A DNA stretch of 58,024 nt, taken from assembly GCA_026984735.1 (NCBI GenBank), contig JALSRN010000030.1, positions 1-58,024 on the forward strand. The letters run 5' to 3'. A model generated the notes under the pieces. The model was not told the origin of the DNA. It saw nothing but the letters and a program-made list of their open reading frames with translations, and did not search any database. This document shows positions 52,924-58,024 of this stretch, piece after piece. The position numbers and the translations under genes were made by a program. This DNA is from Sedimenticola sp. Its GTDB lineage: Bacteria > Pseudomonadota > Gammaproteobacteria > Chromatiales > Chromatiaceae. How positions within the stretch are numbered: position 1 is the stretch's first letter; each line of letters starts with the position of its first letter.

Positions 52924-55900
52924 ATGTTGAACCGACTCGTGGACTGGTCCGTGGCCAATCGTCTGCTGGTGGTGTTGGCCCTGCTCGCCGCGCTGGCCGC
53001 CATGGCCCTGCTCATTCCCCGCCTCAACCTCGACGCCTTTCCCGACGTGACCAACGTCCAGGTGCAGATCAACACCGAGGCCGAAGGACTGGCCGCTGAA
53101 GAGGTGGAACAGCTCATCACCTATCCCATCGAGGCGGTGATGTACGCCCTGCCCGACGTCGAAGAGGTGCGTTCCATCTCCAAGACCGGCCTCTCGGTGA
53201 TCACCGTGGTGTTCAAAGAGGGCACCGACATCTATTTCGCGCGCCAGCTGGTCTTCGAGCGGTTGCAGGCGGCGCGTAGCCAGATCCCCGAAGGAGTCGG
53301 CATCCCGGAGATGGGGCCCAACACTTCGGGCCTGGGACAGGTCTATCAATATCTTCTTCGCTCCCAGAACCCCGAATACGGCGCCACGGCGTTGCGCAGC
53401 CTCAACGACTGGGTGGTGAAGCTTCTCCTGCTGCCGGTGGACGGCATCACCGATGTGCTCTCCTTCGGCGGCAAGGTGCGCCAATACCAGGTCAACATCG
53501 ATCCGCGCAAACTACTGGCCTACGGCCTCACCATCGACGACGTCGTCGAAGCCATCGAGGCCAACAACCGCAACGCCGGCGGCTGGTATCTGGACCGGGG
53601 AGCCGAACAACTGGTGATCCGGGGAGTGGGCTGGATCCGCGCCGGAGAGAAGGGCCTGGAAGACATCGCCGACATTCCGCTGAAAGAGGCCGACGGCGTG
53701 GTGGTGCGGGTGCGGGATCTCGCCCGCGTGGAGTTCGGCGGCGAGATCCGCCAGGGCGCGGTGACCATGACCCGCCGCAACGCGAGCGGCGAGCCGGAAT
53801 ATCTGGGCGAAGTGGTCGCCGGCATCGTGCTCAAGCGGCTGGGCGCGAACACCAAGGCCACCATCGACGCCATCGAAGCGCGACTTCCCGCCATCCGCCA
53901 GGCCCTTCCTGAGGGGGTCACCCTCGAGCCGTTCTACAACCAGGCCGATCTGGTGGAAAAGGCGGTGCACACCGTGACCAAAGCGTTGTTCGAGGCATTC
54001 GTGCTCATCGTCGTGGTGCTGCTGCTGTTCCTGCTCAACCTGCGCGCCACGCTGTTGGTGCTCGTTTCGGTTCCACTTTCGGTGGGACTGGCCCTCGCCG
54101 CCATGAGCTGGTGGGGCGTCTCGGCCAATCTCATGTCCCTGGGGGGACTGGCCATCGCCATCGGCATGATGGTGGACGGCTCGGTGGTGATGATGGAGAA
54201 CATCTTCAAACACCTCTCCCATCCCGACCCGGAGCACGACGAACGGGTGCGGAAAGAGATCGCACCGGGAGACCCCGACCCCTACGACCTCTCCCACGAC
54301 CGGCGGGGCGTTCCCCTGCGCATCCAGGAGGCCGCCCGGGAAGTGGGCCGTCCGGTCTTCTATGCGGTGATCATCATCATCGTGGTGTTCGCGCCCCTGT
54401 TCGCCCTGGAAGGGGTGGAAGGCAAGCTGTTTCAGCCCATGGCCGTCTCCATCGTGCTGGCCATGATCACCTCGCTGGTGGTGGCCCTGGTGGTGATGCC
54501 GGCCCTGGCCACCTATAGCTTCCGCAAGGCGGTGAAGCATAGGGAAAGCCCGGTGTTCCGTCCTCTCGAGTGGCTCTACCGAAACACCCTCGGGGCGGCC
54601 CTGCGGCTCCGTTGGCTGGTGGTGGCGGTGGCCCTGGCGCTCTTCGCCGGCGCCCTTTGGCTCCTGCCGAAACTGGGCACCGAGTTCGTTCCCGAGCTGG
54701 AGGAAGGCACCATCAACATCCGGGTGACCCTCGCGCCCTCCGCCAGCCTGGAGACCTCGCTGAAGGTGGCCGCCGAGCTGGAGAAGCGACTCATGCAATT
54801 TCCGGAAGTGACCTACGCGTCCAGCCGCATCGGCCGGGCCGAACTGGGGGGTGACCCCGAGCCGGTCTCCAACGTGGAGATCTACGTGGGTCTGAAACCG
54901 GTTAAGGAGTGGACCACGGCGAAGAACCGCTTCGAGCTGCAGAAGAAGATGCAGCAGGCGCTGTCGATCCATCCGGGGCTGCTCTTCACCTTCTCCCAGC
55001 CCATCGCCACCCGGGTGGACGAGCTGCTCTCGGGGGTGAAGGCCCAACTCGCCATCAAGCTTTTTGGCCCCGATCTGAAGGTTCTGCAAAGAAAGGGAAA
55101 GGCCATCGAAAAACTGGCGCGCAAAGTGCGTGGCACCCGTGACGTGGAGATGGAACAGATCGCCGGCGAGGCCCAGCTGGTGGTGCGCCCGCGACGGGCC
55201 GTGCTGGCACGCTACGGCATCTCCGTGGCTCAGGTGATGGATCTGGTGGCCGACGGCATCGGCGGCCGTACGGCGGGACAGGTGATCCACGGCAACGAGC
55301 GTTACGACATCTACGCGCGCCTGGCACCCGAATTCCGCAACGACGTGGAGGCGCTGCGCCGGCTGGTCCTGCAGGCTCCCGGCGGGGCCTGGGTGCCGCT
55401 GGGCGAGCTGGCCGAGGTGAAGATCGAATCCGGGCCGCCCCAGATCCGCCGTGACGACGTGCAACGCCGGGTGGTGATCCAGGCCAACGTGGAAAACCGC
55501 GACATGGGCGGATTGGTGAAGGAACTGCGCCGGCGCATCGCCGAGCAGATCGAGCTGCCGCCCGGTTACACCGTGGTGTTCGGCGGCCAGTTCGAAAACC
55601 AGGAGCGGGCGCAGAAGCGGTTGATGATCGTGGTGCCCCTCTCCCTGGGGCTGATCTTCCTGCTGCTCTATTTCGCTTTCCACTCCGTGGGCCAGGCGCT
55701 GCTCATCATGATCAACGTACCCCTGGCGCTCATCGGCGGCATCGTGGCGCTCTATGTCACGGGGCAATATCTGTCGGTGCCCGGCTCCATCGGCTTCATC
55801 GCCTTGTTCGGGGTGGCGGTGCTCAACGGCGTGGTGATGGTGAACGCCATCAACCAGAACGTCGAAGCGGGCGAGCCGTTGGGGAAAGCCGTGTTCCGCG

Positions 55901-56115
55901 GGGCCCTGTCGCGCTTGCGGCCGGTGCTCATGACCGCCTCCATCGCCGCCCTTGGATTGATCCCCATGCTGTTGGCCACGGGGGTCGGCTCCGAAGTGCA
56001 GCGACCGCTGGCCACCGTGGTGGTGGGCGGACTGGTCTCCAGCACCCTGCTCACCCTCTACGTGCTGCCGACCCTGTACGGCTTTTTCTCGAAGGGGAAG
56101 AATCTTGCTGCCTGA
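52924..56115 (+). CDS. Heavy-metal efflux RND pump (CusA/CzcA family)
   Basis: 1063 residues. It is a proton-driven inner-membrane pump with twelve helices and two large periplasmic loops. It begins MLNRLVDWSVANRLLVVLALL, has NLDAFPDVTNVQVQINTEAEGL, and in TM4 AIAIGMMVDGSVVMMENIF. The first Asp of the CzcA DFG motif is missing while Asp and Glu of MVDG/MEN are kept, as in CusA. That leans to monovalent (Cu/Ag) or another HME group, but does not settle the substrate. An insertion rich in Asp/His/Pro (HPDPEHDERVRKEIAPGDPD) lies after TM4. No outer-membrane factor gene accompanies it in the window. Confidence 0.94.
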   Translation: MLNRLVDWSVANRLLVVLALLAALAAMALLIPRLNLDAFPDVTNVQVQINTEAEGLAAEEVEQLITYPIEAVMYALPDVEEVRSISKTGLSVITVVFKEGTDIYFARQLVFERLQAARSQIPEGVGIPEMGPNTSGLGQVYQYLLRSQNPEYGATALRSLNDWVVKLLLLPVDGITDVLSFGGKVRQYQVNIDPRKLLAYGLTIDDVVEAIEANNRNAGGWYLDRGAEQLVIRGVGWIRAGEKGLEDIADIPLKEADGVVVRVRDLARVEFGGEIRQGAVTMTRRNASGEPEYLGEVVAGIVLKRLGANTKATIDAIEARLPAIRQALPEGVTLEPFYNQADLVEKAVHTVTKALFEAFVLIVVVLLLFLLNLRATLLVLVSVPLSVGLALAAMSWWGVSANLMSLGGLAIAIGMMVDGSVVMMENIFKHLSHPDPEHDERVRKEIAPGDPDPYDLSHDRRGVPLRIQEAAREVGRPVFYAVIIIIVVFAPLFALEGVEGKLFQPMAVSIVLAMITSLVVALVVMPALATYSFRKAVKHRESPVFRPLEWLYRNTLGAALRLRWLVVAVALALFAGALWLLPKLGTEFVPELEEGTINIRVTLAPSASLETSLKVAAELEKRLMQFPEVTYASSRIGRAELGGDPEPVSNVEIYVGLKPVKEWTTAKNRFELQKKMQQALSIHPGLLFTFSQPIATRVDELLSGVKAQLAIKLFGPDLKVLQRKGKAIEKLARKVRGTRDVEMEQIAGEAQLVVRPRRAVLARYGISVAQVMDLVADGIGGRTAGQVIHGNERYDIYARLAPEFRNDVEALRRLVLQAPGGAWVPLGELAEVKIESGPPQIRRDDVQRRVVIQANVENRDMGGLVKELRRRIAEQIELPPGYTVVFGGQFENQERAQKRLMIVVPLSLGLIFLLLYFAFHSVGQALLIMINVPLALIGGIVALYVTGQYLSVPGSIGFIALFGVAVLNGVVMVNAINQNVEAGEPLGKAVFRGALSRLRPVLMTASIAALGLIPMLLATGVGSEVQRPLATVVVGGLVSSTLLTLYVLPTLYGFFSKGKNLAA

Positions 56116-56160
56116 ACCAGGAGAGTCGGCCGCATGGAGGGGAAAAGGTTGCCAGAGACC

Positions 56161-57024
56161 TCAACGCCTGCGCGCCACCACCAGGAAGGGGACGATGGCC
56201 CCCTGCTCCAAGGCCGCCAGGACATTGCCCAATTTCCTGCGCCCCTCTTCCATCACCAGGTGGGAACCGAGGGGCGGCGGCGATTCGGGCGCCTGCTCGA
56301 ACATCCGCCGGAAGAAGTCGATGGCGAAAGCGGTACGATCCTCCGTCTCCTCGATCTCGAAGCCCGCCGCCTCCAACCGTTCCACCATCTCCTGGGGAGT
56401 GATCAGATGGCTGGTGGCCGGCGTCTCCGCCCAGGGAACGGGATAGTTGAGGCCTTCTCGGCCCGTGGTCGTGACGTCGAAAAGGCCCACGGGCGCGCCG
56501 GCCCGCAGCACGCGTCCCATCTCCCGGTACAACCGGCCGCGATCTCGGATGTTCATGGCCACGTGCACGCTCACCGCGGCATCGAAAGCAGCCTCTTCAT
56601 AGGGAAGCGACAGGGCGCTGCCCACGTGGAACACGGCTTTCCGGTGGAATCCCACCACCCGGGTCAGCAGATGGGCGGTGCGCACGAACCCGGGCGTGAG
56701 GTCCAACCCGGTAACGCGGCATCCATACCGCTCCACCACGTGGCGCGCGGTGCCGCCGATGCCGCACCCCACGTCCAGCAGGTGGTGCGACGGCTCGAGC
56801 TTCAGCTTCTCCACCAAGTACTCCGTGGCTTCCCGTCCACCGATATGAAGCTCCTCCACCGGCACCAAATCGGCGGGGCGAACACGGTCGGGCGACACCC
56901 CCATCTCCTCCAGGGCTCCAAGGATGCGCTCGGCCAGCGCCTCGCCCCCATAATGGTCCGACACCGCCCGCTCCAATCCCGCCTTCCCCGCACCCTGCTC
57001 CTTTCTCTCCACCCCTTCGGTCAT
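56161..57024 (-). CDS. SAM-dependent methyltransferase (class I)
   Basis: 287 residues from MTEGVERKEQGAG. Motif I is LLDVGCGIGGTARHV; VTGLDLTPGFV and LPYEEAAFDAAVSVHVAMNI are motifs II-III. It resembles sarcosine/dimethylglycine or tocopherol-type small-molecule methyltransferases (YDHYGGEALAERIL-like opening: SDHYGGEALAERILGALEEMG). The substrate is unknown. GGAGGTGGGA precedes the ATG at 57024; the alternative start at 57153 would abut the Fur-box-like site. It is convergent with the RND pump gene, with a gap of about 45 nt. Iron regulation is suggested by the upstream site. Confidence 0.85.
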   Translation of the reverse strand: MTEGVERKEQGAGKAGLERAVSDHYGGEALAERILGALEEMGVSPDRVRPADLVPVEELHIGGREATEYLVEKLKLEPSHHLLDVGCGIGGTARHVVERYGCRVTGLDLTPGFVRTAHLLTRVVGFHRKAVFHVGSALSLPYEEAAFDAAVSVHVAMNIRDRGRLYREMGRVLRAGAPVGLFDVTTTGREGLNYPVPWAETPATSHLITPQEMVERLEAAGFEIEETEDRTAFAIDFFRRMFEQAPESPPPLGSHLVMEEGRRKLGNVLAALEQGAIVPFLVVARRR

Positions 57025-57364
57025 TCCCACCTCCGTTTCGTTCTTCGGCGATCCCGCGTCATTCACGTGGGGCGGCCCTCTGGAGCCGCCCTCGCCATCC
57101 AGTTTATGCCGGATTCCGATGTAGTTTCCGATCCACTCAGTGGTGAGGCTCATATAATAATGATTCTCATTTGCATGTCAATCCACGAGAGCCGGAGGCC
57201 CGTCTTTCCACATCGCACCTCGTACCGGTTATGGGATCCGCTTTCCGGGGATCTGAAGCAATGTCCGGGTGGGCCGCGGGGTCGGCGGCCGGGGTGAAAA
57301 GCTGACGCGGCTTCGACACGGTGCCGGTCGGAAATTTCTCCGGTCGACCCGCAAATAAGACTTG
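57025..57364. other. Intergenic region upstream of the methyltransferase gene
   Basis: 340 nt. It holds the ribosome-binding site of the methyltransferase and a Fur-box-like site at 57156-57174. From about 57180 to 57364 I see no gene, only GC-rich sequence with short inverted repeats. The methyltransferase frame stays open to 57153, so a longer N-terminus is possible. Confidence 0.5.
57156..57174. promoter_or_regulatory. Fur-box-like operator
   Basis: AATAATGATTCTCATTTGC matches about 14 of 19 positions of the Fur consensus GATAATGATAATCATTATC, including the central ATAATGAT...TCATT. It stands out as an AT-rich island. It lies 132 nt upstream of the methyltransferase ATG and would allow repression when iron is plentiful. 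Confidence 0.7.
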
Positions 57365-58024
57365 TCAGGGATTGCCAGGCACCGCGATCCAGAAGGGGAA
57401 CTTGCCCACCGCGATCTTCTTCACCACCTCCTGGCTTTGCAAATCGATCACCGCCACCCGGTTCTCCGCCGTGAGGGTAACATAGAGCCAGCGGCTGTCA
57501 CGGCTGGCGCGGATACCGTGGGACCCCTTGCCCACCGGAAGGTTGCGCGCTTTCAGGGTGGCGGTGTCCACCAGGGTGATCACGCCGTCGCCGATGGCGG
57601 CGGTGGCGGCCCAGCGGCCGTCGGGCGTGACATCGACGCCGCCATGGCCATTGCCCACGGGGATCACCTTCTTCACCTTGCCGCTCTCGAGGTCCACCAC
57701 CGCCAGGTTGTGCACGAAGTCCCGTACCCAGGCGGTCTTCTCATCCGGCGAGAGATCCAGATTGTGGGGGCCGGTGAGACCCGGCACCGGGATCACCCGG
57801 GTCAGCCGGCGTTGGGCGGCATCGATGACGCCGATTCCTCCGGCGCCCTGCAGCGTCACATAGGCACGCTTGCCGTCCGTGGTGAAGCGCACGTTGTGCG
57901 GTCCCTTTTCGACTGGAATCCGCGCCACCACCTTGCGCGCCTGGAGGTCGATGATGCTTATGTCGTCGGATCCCTGGTTGCTCACCCAGGCTTCCCGGCC
58001 GTCCGGCGTCACTTTCACGCCTTT
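57365..58024 (-). CDS. YVTN/YncE-like beta-propeller protein (N-terminus outside window)
   Basis: The last 220 residues are visible; the frame runs off the right edge, so the start and any signal peptide are unseen. Five repeats of about 40 residues show the YVTN pattern: VTPDGREAWVSNQGSDDISIIDLQARKVVARIPV, then TTDGKRAYVTLQG, SPDEKTAWV, TPDGRWAATAAIGDGVITLVDT and SRDSRWLYVTLTAENRVAVIDL. Such propellers are usually periplasmic and bind protein or cofactor partners. No neighbour in the window clarifies the role. Confidence 0.88.
   Translation of the reverse strand, partial: KGVKVTPDGREAWVSNQGSDDISIIDLQARKVVARIPVEKGPHNVRFTTDGKRAYVTLQGAGGIGVIDAAQRRLTRVIPVPGLTGPHNLDLSPDEKTAWVRDFVHNLAVVDLESGKVKKVIPVGNGHGGVDVTPDGRWAATAAIGDGVITLVDTATLKARNLPVGKGSHGIRASRDSRWLYVTLTAENRVAVIDLQSQEVVKKIAVGKFPFWIAVPGNP

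Noticed and set aside
53512-55767. 751-codon antisense frame opposite the RND pump
   Set aside because: Same artefact: the pump gene is intact on the plus strand with all family motifs.

Overview
This window looks like a GC-rich chromosome segment from a sulfur-oxidising-type chemolithoautotrophic gammaproteobacterium. The main evidence is a form II RuBisCO operon (cbbM-cbbQ-cbbO) with a divergent cbbR, a two-subunit pyruvate carboxylase, and gammaproteobacterial housekeeping clusters (dnaX-ybaB-recR next to the 4.5S RNA gene; pcnB-folK-panB-panC). The taxonomic placement is inferred from gene content and not from a database search. No rRNA, tRNA, CRISPR array, phage or complete insertion sequence was seen.

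Layout. 1-6506 (minus strand): a type I secretion operon (TolC-like, LapB-like ABC transporter, HlyD-like adaptor) followed by the N-terminal end of a giant repetitive adhesin that runs off the left edge. 6825-10188: HIT protein, recR, ybaB, dnaX and the SRP RNA. 10277-12618: a membrane diguanylate cyclase and an RssA-type patatin, separated by a MITE-like element. 12602-18054: the two pyruvate carboxylase subunits with a SulP anion transporter between them on the opposite strand. 18070-21170: purE-purK-CaCA antiporter-UPF0114 membrane protein. 21293-29249: the CO2-fixation block (small protein, cbbO, cbbQ, cbbM, cbbR and an SLC13 permease with RCK_C domains). 29455-31619: an anchored HtrA-like protease coupled to pyrC.

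31784-38238 is a proteostasis island. It holds three small heat-shock proteins, an M48 (HtpX-like) protease, CbpM, CbpA, a DegP/DegQ protease and a periplasmic PDZ protein. Two good sigma-32-like promoters and one sigma-E-like promoter can be read directly, so cytoplasmic and envelope stress responses appear to be combined there. 38311-47071 holds pantothenate/folate genes, pcnB, valS, a DUF4197 protein, and a SafE-like membrane protein coupled to a sigma-54 activator that has no sensor domain.

47147-51203 is a very tight five-gene operon: hemerythrin, DUF2249, a polytopic His-containing membrane protein and two unrecognised membrane proteins. It is my best candidate for an undescribed system, perhaps O2/NO sensing or detoxification. 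51379-56115 encodes a heavy-metal RND efflux pair with a small His/Cys protein but no outer-membrane channel. 56161-57174 is a SAM methyltransferase behind a Fur-box-like site. The right edge cuts a YncE-like beta-propeller gene.

Two dispersed repeat families occur: a ~169-bp structured MITE-like element (two copies, opposite orientation) and a 42-bp imperfect palindrome (three copies).
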